A stretch of DNA of 64,000 nucleotides from Pseudomonas sp. 14P_8.1_Bac3 (lineage in GTDB: Bacteria > Pseudomonadota > Gammaproteobacteria > Pseudomonadales > Pseudomonadaceae): positions 1 through 64,000 of the forward strand of contig NZ_JANLOD010000052.1 of assembly GCF_025466085.1 (NCBI RefSeq), in the 5' to 3' direction. Positions 8,598 to 16,597 of the stretch are shown here, piece after piece. The notes under the pieces are model-generated. The model was not told the DNA's origin and ran no database searches. It saw only the letters and a program-made list of their open reading frames with translations. Every line of letters starts with the position of its first letter. Position 1 is the first letter of the stretch. A program made the translations under genes and the position numbers.

Positions 8598-10238
8598 TCA
8601 CTTTGGGTACAACGGCGGCAGGCCGCTGTCGCCCACCGGGTCCTGGACCCGCTCGGCGATCGGGATGGCCTTGATCGCGCGCCACAGCTCTTCGCCTTGC
8701 CAGTGCTGGCCGGTTTCGCTGTAGAGCGCACCGTTCAGACCATCCAGTGCGTCGGACAGTGGCACGAACCGTGCGGCCATGTCGGCCAGGGTTTCCGGTT
8801 GTTGCCGCGCCCAGGCATCGAGGGCCTGGCGGGTGGCTTGGGGATCGTTGGCCTGGCAGGCGCGCTTGAGGTCGTCGAGCACGGTGCGCGGGCTCGGGCC
8901 GGTCTGCGTGGCACGCAGGATCGCCGGTTGCCAGCGGGCACGCCACCAGAGGCCGAAGCCGAGCAGGGTGGTGCAGGCCAGGACCAGGGTACTGAGCTTC
9001 CACCACCAGAGTGCTTCGTTGTCGGCAGCAGAAACAACCGGCGGCGTGCTGGCCGGAGCATCGACCATCAAACCAGGATTATTCGCCACCTGCAGGGTCC
9101 GGGCCGGCAGGCTGCTGTGCTCCAGATGGTCCTCGAAGGTATTCCACCAGACCACCTCCACCGCGGGTAACTCGACCTCACCACTGCGAACCGGCACGAG
9201 CGCCTCGCGGTCCTCGCGGCTACCGATCAGGCCTCGCTCGCTGTTCTGATTGACCAGCACCGGCTGATCCGGGTAACGCCGCAAGCCGTTGATCTCGGTG
9301 GCCGGCAACGGCGGCAATTGTGAACTGGCCAGGCCTTCGGCCTTCAGCGTCAAGTTGCGGGTCAGCGAATCGCCCACCTGCGCGTGATCCGGCTCCGGGT
9401 TCCAGCTCTCGCTCAAGCTCAGGCTCCGGGCCGGCAGCCAAGGCACATCGGCCGGGTAGGTGGCGGGTTTTGCCTTGACCGTCAGCGGCAGTTCGGCCGA
9501 GCTGACGCGCATCAGTTTGCCGGATTTTGGTACCTGGGATTCGGCGTCCTGGGCTGGCTGGGCGTCCACCAGCGTGGCGCTGAAGATCTGCGCCGGAATG
9601 GTCAACTGGCCGCTATGTTGCGGATAGATCGCGTAGCGCAGTTCGATCACGCCGTGGCGCAGGCCGTTGATGTCTTTTTCGTAGGTGCGGGATTCACCCA
9701 GCTGCTCGATGCGCGCGTCGGGAATCTGCAGCGGGGTCAGGCTGCTGTCGTCATACAGCGAGACGGAATGGTAGATGCGCAGGGTCAGGATCGCCTGGGC
9801 CTGCACGTAGACGCTGTTCTGATCAAGGCTGGCCTCAATGAACACCGGGGCCCGTTTGTGAGTGCTGTCCTGGGTTTCGCTTTCCACCACTTGCAACGTG
9901 ATCGGCTGGCTCTGCACATCACCCAGTTGCAACGGCGGAATCACCACGCTGCCGTTCTGGCGCGGCAACAGGGTGATGATCCAGCGAGTGGTGGCGCCTT
10001 TGTCGCCATTAAGGGTCGTCAACTGGTTGACCTGACGGGTGCCGCGCACCTCGAACAGCGGCTCCAGCGCCGTCAGGTCGGGCTTGCCGAACTGCGTCAC
10101 GTCGTTGGATTCCAGGGTCAGCTCGACCGTCTCGCCAGAGTTCAGGCGACTGCGGTCAACGCTGGCGACCAGCTCCGCAGCCTGGGCCTGTACAGTCCAG
10201 ATAAGCATGGCAAGCAAGAAAGCGGTGAAGCGGGTCAT
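8598..10238 (-). CDS. BatD-like protein (first Bat operon)
   Basis: This 546-residue BatD/'oxygen tolerance' family protein has an N-terminal signal peptide (MTRFTAFLLAMLIWTVQAQA) and a large periplasmic region of Ig-like beta domains. The LNSGETVELTLES and SGSVVIPPLQL-like strands are typical. A membrane span around residues 405-425 (STLVLACTTLLGFGLWW) precedes a roughly 110-residue cytoplasmic tail. It is the last gene of moxR-DUF58-DUF4381-BatA-BatB-BatD and overlaps BatB by 4 bp. Bat proteins are membrane partners of MoxR ATPases with roles in envelope stress and protein-complex maturation in other bacteria. The partner here is not known. Confidence 0.88.
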   Translation of the reverse strand: MTRFTAFLLAMLIWTVQAQAAELVASVDRSRLNSGETVELTLESNDVTQFGKPDLTALEPLFEVRGTRQVNQLTTLNGDKGATTRWIITLLPRQNGSVVIPPLQLGDVQSQPITLQVVESETQDSTHKRAPVFIEASLDQNSVYVQAQAILTLRIYHSVSLYDDSSLTPLQIPDARIEQLGESRTYEKDINGLRHGVIELRYAIYPQHSGQLTIPAQIFSATLVDAQPAQDAESQVPKSGKLMRVSSAELPLTVKAKPATYPADVPWLPARSLSLSESWNPEPDHAQVGDSLTRNLTLKAEGLASSQLPPLPATEINGLRRYPDQPVLVNQNSERGLIGSREDREALVPVRSGEVELPAVEVVWWNTFEDHLEHSSLPARTLQVANNPGLMVDAPASTPPVVSAADNEALWWWKLSTLVLACTTLLGFGLWWRARWQPAILRATQTGPSPRTVLDDLKRACQANDPQATRQALDAWARQQPETLADMAARFVPLSDALDGLNGALYSETGQHWQGEELWRAIKAIPIAERVQDPVGDSGLPPLYPK

Positions 10239-11971
10239 CGAGTGTTTTCCTGATCCTGATGTTGCTGCTGTTCGTACCAGAATTTGCGCCGGAGCAATTC
10301 GCCCGGATCATCCGGGATCTTGCGCAGCCATTGCTCCAGGGCCTGGCGCTGTTCGCCATCGATGGCGTCGTTGGCCGGGCGCAAGGGTGGGGTGGTGCTT
10401 TGTTCGTCGCCCAACTCGCTGCCGGGCACCTCATTGGTGCCAGGCAGCGGCGGCGTTGTGCCGGGTTCTTCCGCGTCCGGCGTGGTCACCTGCGCGTCGG
10501 CGGTCGGTTCGCCACTGTTCGACGGCTGGGTGGCTGCGCCGGGCGGTGGCTCCTGCGGGGTAGCGGTTTCGTCGCCTTCGGTTTTCTCCGGCTCCACTGG
10601 CGTCGGCGTGTTTTTCTGCTTGAGCAGATTTTCCACCAGGGCCTTGTTGGTCAACGCCGGACGTAGATCCGGCTGACGTTCCAGCGCCTGTTCGTAGGCA
10701 TCCAGCGCGGCATCCAGCTCACCGCTCTTGGCCAGGGCATTGCCACGATTGTAGTGGGCCCGGGCGTCATTGCCCTTGGCGAACCGCTGGGCGGCGCCAC
10801 TGTAATCGCCGGCTTCATAGAGGGCCACGCCTTGCCACTGCGGATCCTCAAAATGTTGTGCCGCCTCCGCTGGACGTTTCTTCTTCAGCAGGTGCAACCC
10901 TTGCTGGTCGGGGCGCAACCACAAGTCGTTGAAGTCGAAGGCGTAGCTCGGTTGCGGCAGCAAAAACAGCAGCGGCAGGCAGAACAACCAGCCGCGACGA
11001 CCGGCGCAGGCCGCCAGCAACAACAACGGCAACAGGAGCCAGTAACCTTGATCGGCCCAGGTATCGAGCCGCAGGGTCTGGCCGTCGTTGCGCAGATGGC
11101 GAGGACCGTCGAGCAGCCCGAGGGCGCGGAGGTCGGCATCATCCAGGCGCGCGTGACGATAGCGCCCGTCGAGGCCGTTGACGAAGGCTTTCAGGCTCGG
11201 TTCGTCCAGGTGCGGCACCAGAATCGCACCCTGATCATCCTTGAGGAAACTGCCGTCTTCCTGAGTGATTGGTGCGCCTTCCGCGGTGCCGATACCGAGC
11301 ATCAGAAATTGCGTCGACTTGCCGTCCAGCGCCTGCAGAATGCCTTCGCGCTCCAGATCGGTCAGTGCCGAGCCGATCAACAGGATCCGGCCGTCACCCA
11401 GCGCCCCCTGACTCAGCAACGCCAGCGCCTTGGTCACCGCCAGATCGGCGCGATGTCCGGCCTGCGGCATCAGCGACGGCTTGAGCGCATCCAGCAGGTT
11501 GCGACTGGTGGCGAGGTCGTCCGACAGCGGCACCAGCGTGTGCGCGCTGCCGGCGTAGACCACGATGGCGGTTTGCGCGTCGCTGCGATTTTGCAGCAGA
11601 TCGAACAGCTTGCGTCGGGCCTGTTCCAGCCGGTTCGGCGTGACGTCGGTGGCGAGCATTTCCGGGGTCAGTTCCAGAATCACCACCAGCGGATCGGCCG
11701 GTTTCTGGCTGGCTTGTTCGACGCGCTCCCAGCTCGGCCCCAGCAGGGCCAGGATCGTCAGCACCCACGCCACGCCGAGCGCCACCCACGGCAATTTGCT
11801 GTCGCGACCGTTGCCACCGCTGAGCAACGCGGCGTGGAAGGCCGGCGGCAGAATCATTTGCCAGCGTCCGGCGCGTTTCTGCCGGTGCCAGAGTTGCCAG
11901 AGCAACCAGCCGAGCAGCGGCAACAGCAACAGCCACCAAGGACGGAACCAGTACGGCCACAGCGCACTCAT
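10235..11971 (-). CDS. BatB/BatC-like VWA-TPR membrane protein with degenerate metal site
   Basis: This 578-residue protein has two N-terminal membrane spans (PWWLLLLPLLGWLLW and VALGVAWVLTILALL), a VWA domain (about 95-290), another membrane region (about 310-345), TPR repeats (about 360-450) and a Pro/Thr/Glu-rich tail. It corresponds to a BatB-BatC fusion. Oddly, the VWA metal-site motif DxSxS is replaced by ELTPE (residues 100-104), and the later TDG is replaced by IGSAL, so divalent metal binding is probably lost. The second BatB in this window (62174-63754) keeps DLSPS and ITDGAD. It overlaps both neighbours by 4 bp. Confidence 0.88.
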   Translation of the reverse strand: MSALWPYWFRPWWLLLLPLLGWLLWQLWHRQKRAGRWQMILPPAFHAALLSGGNGRDSKLPWVALGVAWVLTILALLGPSWERVEQASQKPADPLVVILELTPEMLATDVTPNRLEQARRKLFDLLQNRSDAQTAIVVYAGSAHTLVPLSDDLATSRNLLDALKPSLMPQAGHRADLAVTKALALLSQGALGDGRILLIGSALTDLEREGILQALDGKSTQFLMLGIGTAEGAPITQEDGSFLKDDQGAILVPHLDEPSLKAFVNGLDGRYRHARLDDADLRALGLLDGPRHLRNDGQTLRLDTWADQGYWLLLPLLLLAACAGRRGWLFCLPLLFLLPQPSYAFDFNDLWLRPDQQGLHLLKKKRPAEAAQHFEDPQWQGVALYEAGDYSGAAQRFAKGNDARAHYNRGNALAKSGELDAALDAYEQALERQPDLRPALTNKALVENLLKQKNTPTPVEPEKTEGDETATPQEPPPGAATQPSNSGEPTADAQVTTPDAEEPGTTPPLPGTNEVPGSELGDEQSTTPPLRPANDAIDGEQRQALEQWLRKIPDDPGELLRRKFWYEQQQHQDQENTR

Positions 11972-13047
11972 CGGCGCCTCCGCAGGCGGAGGCGTTTCAG
12001 CCGTTGGCGCCAGTCAGGCAGCGGCGTCTGCAAGAACAGATCCTTGGTGAACAGCCGCTGCAGCGGGTTATCCGGCCAGCGCTCGCGTACCACCAGCAAC
12101 ATGCTCAACAGCAGCGCCATCGCCAGTGGCCAGTGATACAACGCCTGGGCCGGGCGGGCCTGGGTCGGTTGTTGCGTTACCGGTTCCAGCTGATCGAGGG
12201 TTTCTTTGATCGCTTGCAATTCCTTACCGTCGCGAGCGCGGAAATATTGACCGCCGGTGGCGTCGGCGATGGCTTTCAGCGCAGGCTCGTCGAGATCGAG
12301 GCTCGGATTGACGCCGAGAAATCCCGCGGTGCCGGATTGCTCCGGGTCAGCGCCGATGCCGATCGGGTAGATTTTCACCCCTTCCTTGGCCGCCAGACGC
12401 GCTGCGGTCAACGGGTCGATTTCGCCGCCGTTATTGGCGCCGTCGGTGACCAGAATCAGCACACGGCTTTGCGCTGGCCGCATGCGCAGACGCTTGAGCG
12501 CAAGGCCGATGGCGTCGCCGATCGCCGTGTTCTTGCCGGCGATGCCGATCCGCGCTTCGTCGAGCCAGATACGCACGGTGCGCCGGTCGAATGTCAGCGG
12601 CGCTTGCAGGTAAGCCTTGCTGCCGAACAGAATCAGGCCGACCCGGTCGCCTTCGCGGCTCTCGAGAAAATCCCCGAGCAAATGTTGCACCAGCGTCAGG
12701 CGGCTGACCTCATCGTCCCGCCACTGCATGTCGGGGAAATCCATCGAGCCGGACACGTCCACCGCCACCAGCAAATCACGGCCACTGGCGGCAATTGGCA
12801 GTGGTTCGCCGAGCCACTGCGGGCGTGCCGCGGCGATCAGCAGACACAGCCACAGCAGCATGAACGGCGCTTGCTGGCGCCAGGCCGGAAGATTGGCCCT
12901 GGCGCGGCGACGAGCCAGGCCTTCAAGGTCGCTGAGAAAGCTGACCTTGAGCGCTGGTTCGCCGCTGTCGGCCACGGGCAATAGGACGCGCATCAACCAG
13001 GGCAGCGGCAGCAGGGCGAAGATCCACGGCCAGGCGAACTCAAACAT
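11968..13047 (-). CDS. BatA-like VWA membrane protein (first Bat operon)
   Basis: This 359-residue Bat-family protein has N-terminal membrane segments (PWIFALLPLPWLM and FMLLWLCLLIAAAR). A complete VWA domain carries an intact metal-dependent adhesion site: DVSGSMD near residue 94, a conserved Thr in GKNTAIGDAI, and LVTDGANNGG. A C-terminal membrane span follows (LAMALLLSMLLVV). The VWA domain should face the periplasm and bind a protein partner through the metal. It overlaps the BatB gene by 4 bp and the DUF4381 gene by 8 bp, consistent with one operon from moxR. Confidence 0.92.
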   Translation of the reverse strand: MFEFAWPWIFALLPLPWLMRVLLPVADSGEPALKVSFLSDLEGLARRRARANLPAWRQQAPFMLLWLCLLIAAARPQWLGEPLPIAASGRDLLVAVDVSGSMDFPDMQWRDDEVSRLTLVQHLLGDFLESREGDRVGLILFGSKAYLQAPLTFDRRTVRIWLDEARIGIAGKNTAIGDAIGLALKRLRMRPAQSRVLILVTDGANNGGEIDPLTAARLAAKEGVKIYPIGIGADPEQSGTAGFLGVNPSLDLDEPALKAIADATGGQYFRARDGKELQAIKETLDQLEPVTQQPTQARPAQALYHWPLAMALLLSMLLVVRERWPDNPLQRLFTKDLFLQTPLPDWRQRLKRLRLRRRR

Positions 13048-13534
13048 GTTTGCGAATCCACGTGTCGACGGCTTGGGTCAGGCCGGCGATGGCCTTGTCG
13101 TCGAGCTTGCATTCGGGTTTGTAGGCGCCTTCGACCAGCACCATCCAGCGCGTCAGGCCGGCAGCCGGGCAGCGGTTATCGAGAAACGCCAGCCATTTGC
13201 GCCCGTTGAGGGTGTGGCTCTGGCTGTAGGGATAATGATTGCGGCACAGGCGTTTGAGCAGGCCGTTGAGTTGCTGCAGCCAGGCGCCGGCGGGTGCGCC
13301 GTCGTAGGGTTTGGGCATGAGTGCCAGTTCGGCGAGTGCCGCGAGGCGCACCGGGTCAAGGGGCTGTTCGGCGCGGACGACCGGACGCTTGTTCGGCATG
13401 AAGCGCCGGGCTTTCCACAGGCCAAAGCCGATCACCGGCAGCAACAAGAGCAACAGCCACCATCCCGGAGCTGGCGGCCAGAAGCCTATCGGCGGCGGGG
13501 AAATCAGCGGTTGCAACTGATCCAGGCTGTTCAT
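13040..13534 (-). CDS. DUF4381 single-span membrane protein
   Basis: The ATG at 13534 gives 164 residues and a 4-bp overlap with the DUF58 stop; a longer frame to 13648 would run into that gene and is not needed. A single membrane span (PGWWLLLLLLPVIGFGLW, about residues 23-40) precedes a soluble cytoplasmic region with LAALAELALMP and a C-terminal DTWIRKHV. DUF4381 proteins are regularly encoded between DUF58 and VWA genes in MoxR/Bat operons. Their biochemical role is unknown. Confidence 0.88.
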   Translation of the reverse strand: MNSLDQLQPLISPPPIGFWPPAPGWWLLLLLLPVIGFGLWKARRFMPNKRPVVRAEQPLDPVRLAALAELALMPKPYDGAPAGAWLQQLNGLLKRLCRNHYPYSQSHTLNGRKWLAFLDNRCPAAGLTRWMVLVEGAYKPECKLDDKAIAGLTQAVDTWIRKHV

Positions 13535-14484
13535 CGACCTTTCCCCGGTTTCTCTGGGTTCAGGTACTCGCGCAGTTGCTCGACCATTTCGCTCTGGGTG
13601 CTCAGCGGCATCAGCAACACCCGCAGCTTCTGCGCCAGCAGTTCCCAACGGGCGATCCGTGTTTCAGCCTGGGCGCGGTAGGTCTGGCGCAAATCGAAAT
13701 TCAAGGTGTCGAGTTCCAGCTGCGCGCCCCGTTCGGCGAAGCGCAACAGCCCGGCGGCGGGCAGGGCGTGGTCCAGTGGGTCGGACACGGGTAACAGCAG
13801 CAGGTCGCAATGTCGCGACAGCAGGCTCAATTGTTGTTCGGAGCCTTCGGTCAGCGCGCGCTCATCGCAGATCACGATCACCAGGCTGCCGGGGCGTAGC
13901 ACTTCACGGGCGCGGCGCAGGGCAAGGTTGAGGGCGTCGCGGTTCTGTTCGTTTTCAGTGTGCAGCGATTGGTTGACCCGCACCAGGCGGTTCAGCAGTT
14001 GCAGCAGGCTTTGCTTGCTGCGCCGGGGCTTGATCTCGTAGTGCTCGCTGTCGCCGAACACCAGCCCGCCGACCCGGTCGTTGTGCCCCAGTGCGGCCCA
14101 GCCGATCAGGCTCGCCGCCTGAGCGGCGAGCACCGACTTGAACATCAGCCCGGAGCCAAAAAACAGCCGACGACTCTGCTCGACCATGATGAAAATCGGT
14201 CGCTCGCGCTCTTCGTGGAACAGCTTGGTGTGCGGCTCCTGCGTGCGGGCGGTGACGCGCCAGTCGATGGTGCGCACGTCGTCGCCGGCCTGATAGACCC
14301 GCACCTGATCGAAATCCACACCGCGACCACGCAGCTTGGAATGGTGCAGGCCGATCAGCGGACTGCGCTGGCTCGGCGTGGAAAACAGCTGCACTTCGCG
14401 CACGCGATGACGCATCTCGATCAGCTCGGCGAGGCTGACGCGGATGCCCGGTTCGGGTGGCAGGATGGCGTTCATCGGGGTCAA
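13531..14484 (-). CDS. DUF58 protein of MoxR/Bat operon
   Basis: This 317-residue soluble protein has the DUF58 signature region GRGVDFDQVRVYQAGDDVRTIDWRV (about residues 54-78) and the following EERERPIFIMVEQS segment, with a degenerate VWA fold after it. DUF58 proteins always travel with MoxR ATPases and are proposed adaptors or substrate-recognition parts. The ATG at 14484 overlaps the moxR stop by 4 bp; MNAILPPE at 14475 is an alternative start. The stop overlaps DUF4381 by 4 bp. Confidence 0.92.
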   Translation of the reverse strand: MTPMNAILPPEPGIRVSLAELIEMRHRVREVQLFSTPSQRSPLIGLHHSKLRGRGVDFDQVRVYQAGDDVRTIDWRVTARTQEPHTKLFHEERERPIFIMVEQSRRLFFGSGLMFKSVLAAQAASLIGWAALGHNDRVGGLVFGDSEHYEIKPRRSKQSLLQLLNRLVRVNQSLHTENEQNRDALNLALRRAREVLRPGSLVIVICDERALTEGSEQQLSLLSRHCDLLLLPVSDPLDHALPAAGLLRFAERGAQLELDTLNFDLRQTYRAQAETRIARWELLAQKLRVLLMPLSTQSEMVEQLREYLNPEKPGKGR

Positions 14485-15440
14485 GCGACAGCTACGACGT
14501 CGAGAATCCGCTGGACCACCCGGTCCTGGTCGATGCCAGCGGCTTCGGCTTCAAAAGAAAGAATGATGCGGTGGCGCAACACGTCGAACAGCACGGCCTG
14601 AATGTCTTCCGGGCTGACAAAGTCGCGACCGGCCAGCCAGGCGTGGGCCCGGGCACAGCGGTCGAGGGCAATCGAACCGCGCGGGCTGGCGCCGTAGGCG
14701 ATCCATTCGGCCATCTCCGGGTCGAACTTGGCCGGCGTGCGCGTGGCCATGACCAGTTGCACCAGGTATTCCTCCACGGCGTCGGCCATGTACAGGCCAA
14801 GGATTTCCTTGCGGGCGGCGAAGATCGCCTGCTGGCTGACCCGGCGTTCCGGTTTGGTTTCGCCGTTGAGGGCTTCGCCGCGGGCCTGCTGCAGGATGCG
14901 GCGTTCGACAGCTGCGTCCGGAAAACCGATTTTCACGTGCATCAGGAACCGGTCGAGCTGGGCTTCAGGCAGCGGATAGGTGCCTTCCTGCTCGATCGGG
15001 TTTTGCGTGGCCATCACCAGGAACAGCGGCGACAGCTCATACGTGCTGCGTCCGACACTGACCTGGCGCTCGGCCATGGCTTCGAGCAACGCCGATTGCA
15101 CCTTGGCCGGGGCGCGGTTGATTTCGTCGGCGAGCACCAGGTTATGGAAAATCGGGCCTTGCTGGAACACGAAACTGCCGGTTTCCGGGCGATAGATTTC
15201 CGTTCCGGTGATGTCGGCAGGCAACAGGTCGGGGGTGAACTGGATACGATGGAACTGGGCTTCGATGCCTTCGGCGAGTTCTTTGATGGCCTTGGTCTTG
15301 GCCAAGCCTGGCGCGCCCTCGACCAGCATGTGGCCGTCGGCAAGCAAAGCGATGAGCAAGCGCTCGATGAGTTTTTCCTGGCCGAGAATCTGCGTTGAAA
15401 GAAAGGTTCGCAGCGCGAGCAGCGCTTCACGATGTTCCAT
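14481..15440 (-). CDS. MoxR-family AAA+ ATPase
   Basis: This 319-residue AAA+ protein has Walker A GAPGLAKTK (about residues 39-47), Walker B VLADEINRAP, sensor 1 VMATQNPIEQEGTYPLPEAQLDRF, and the C-terminal lid (SPRGSIALDRCARAHAWLAGRDFV). MoxR ATPases are chaperone-like and mature metalloenzymes or envelope complexes together with DUF58 and VWA partners. It is the promoter-proximal gene of a six-gene operon, all joined by short overlaps. The 286 bp upstream holds a large REP pair and no second gene. Confidence 0.95.
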   Translation of the reverse strand: MEHREALLALRTFLSTQILGQEKLIERLLIALLADGHMLVEGAPGLAKTKAIKELAEGIEAQFHRIQFTPDLLPADITGTEIYRPETGSFVFQQGPIFHNLVLADEINRAPAKVQSALLEAMAERQVSVGRSTYELSPLFLVMATQNPIEQEGTYPLPEAQLDRFLMHVKIGFPDAAVERRILQQARGEALNGETKPERRVSQQAIFAARKEILGLYMADAVEEYLVQLVMATRTPAKFDPEMAEWIAYGASPRGSIALDRCARAHAWLAGRDFVSPEDIQAVLFDVLRHRIILSFEAEAAGIDQDRVVQRILDVVAVA

Positions 15441-15612
15441 CGATGACTGTTCCTGGAAAGGGTGACCGAAGACGTTCGTATAACGCCAGGGCTGGGGGCG
15501 TTACTTTAATCCATCGCGGGGGGCGGCGACTAACGGCATTTTGTGCAAAGTGCGGGAAATGATTGGGGAAATTGTCAGAAGTGTGCAGGCAGGGAGAGAG
15601 GGGGCCGCTCTG

Positions 15613-15715
15613 TGGCCTCTTCGCGTGCAGGCTCGCTCCCACAGGGTCCGGGTCGTACAGCACGTCTATGTACACCGCGGACCCTGTGGGAGCGGGCTTG
15701 CCCGCGAAGAGGCCC
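15613..15715. repeat. Paired inverted REP elements
   Basis: Two REP copies face each other. The left arm (15613-15650) and right arm (15678-15715) share GGCCTCTTCGCG, GCTCGCTCCCACAGGGTCCG and their complements over almost 38 bp, giving a large cruciform-capable palindrome with a 27-bp loop. It lies in the space between divergently placed transcription ends of moxR (upstream side) and the small acidic gene (downstream side). Confidence 0.88.
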
Positions 15716-15726
15716 GCCAATTCAAT

Positions 15727-16080
15727 TTAAAGCTCGCTGACGTAAGTCCCGGTCCCCTTGAGAATGTTCTGCAACGTTTGCTCAACCTCCGCCAGATCAC
15801 TCGCATCCGTGCCGTGAATAATTTCCAGCGAATCATCACCATCCAGCGCATCCGCATCCGCCGCGGCGATTTCGATCAGCAGGCGGGTAGGGCTGAGGGT
15901 GACTTTCACGCCATCGAGGGTTGAAGGCTCGCCATCGAGGGTGATTTCCAGCTCGTCCTCGTCCGGATAGCGACTCATCAGGAACATTTCACCCTGATCG
16001 CTGTGGCAGGCGAGCATGGCCATGTTGTCTTCTTCCTCGTCACACGGATTGACGATCAAGAGGGAGGTGGTCATTTGCAT
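15727..16080 (-). CDS. Small acidic conserved protein next to gdhB
   Basis: This is a 117-residue, strongly acidic cytosolic protein. Features include PCDEEEDNMAMLACHSDQGE, DEDELEITLDGEPS and an alpha/beta pattern ending in LKGTGTYVSEL. The ATG at 16080 is preceded by AGGAATTCCCC, a good ribosome site. I recognise no domain. From memory, P. aeruginosa has a hypothetical gene at the same place between gdhB and the moxR operon, so it is a conserved neighbour rather than a chance ORF. It is divergent from gdhB across 517 bp. Confidence 0.75.
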   Translation of the reverse strand: MQMTTSLLIVNPCDEEEDNMAMLACHSDQGEMFLMSRYPDEDELEITLDGEPSTLDGVKVTLSPTRLLIEIAAADADALDGDDSLEIIHGTDASDLAEVEQTLQNILKGTGTYVSEL

Positions 16081-16597
16081 GGGGAATTCCTGGCTCGGCG
16101 AGCGTTGTGGACGCGACAAAGGGCAATTCTGCCAGCCCCCGGGAATTTCTGCTCGGCTGACTGTCAGAGAACGTGTCGTGAACATCCAGTATGTTGCCGG
16201 TCATTTCTGGCACGGACGTGCCGTCAATCCGGGTATAAAGTCCCCAATTTCCCGCCCGACTGCTAGTGTTATCCGATGCCCCGGCATCCAGCTGCATACC
16301 GATGACCGAATATGTCGCAGCACCGCAAGCACGGGCCTTGCCGCACTGGGTAAGCTGCGCATCGAATGGATACCTGTAAAGACCTGCTTGTAAAGATAGT
16401 GTGCAATTGATCGCACGGAGGTTTTTGCAGATGCCCATTCACGGAAGGTGAATGTGACCTGAGTGTCTCGTCCAGCTTCACCCACCTGTCACCCTGTTTC
16501 CTCTGCCCGAGAATCAGGAACAGGGTGACGGATCGCCCCGTGAGGGGTTTTGCACGCGACGCTTCCATCAATAACAAGCCCAAGCGGAGTACCACAG
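16081..16597. other. Intergenic control region between the acidic gene and gdhB
   Basis: No gene is visible in these 517 bp. The segment holds a GGCAC-GGAC-GTGCC dyad at 16210-16223, a GTGC-N8-GCAC dyad near 16400-16415, and a pair of hairpins directly before gdhB (listed separately). It should contain the divergent promoters of both genes, but no element matches a consensus closely enough to mark. Confidence 0.6.
16488..16551 (+). promoter_or_regulatory. Two-hairpin leader upstream of gdhB
   Basis: GTCACCCTGTTTCCT (16488-16502) pairs with AGGAACAGGGTGAC (16516-16529), a 14-bp stem with one bulge. Immediately after it, CCCC-GTGA-GGGG (16536-16547) is followed by TTTT, a short terminator-like hairpin. 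The gdhB ATG is 46 nt further on. The arrangement could be an attenuator, a protein or sRNA target, or a transcript stabiliser; no known riboswitch class is recognised. Confidence 0.5.

Noticed and set aside
16208..16224. A sigma-54-like TGGCAC element upstream of gdhB
   Set aside because: The GG to GC spacing is 9, not 10, and the second half is TGCC instead of TTGC; it overlaps a simple dyad.
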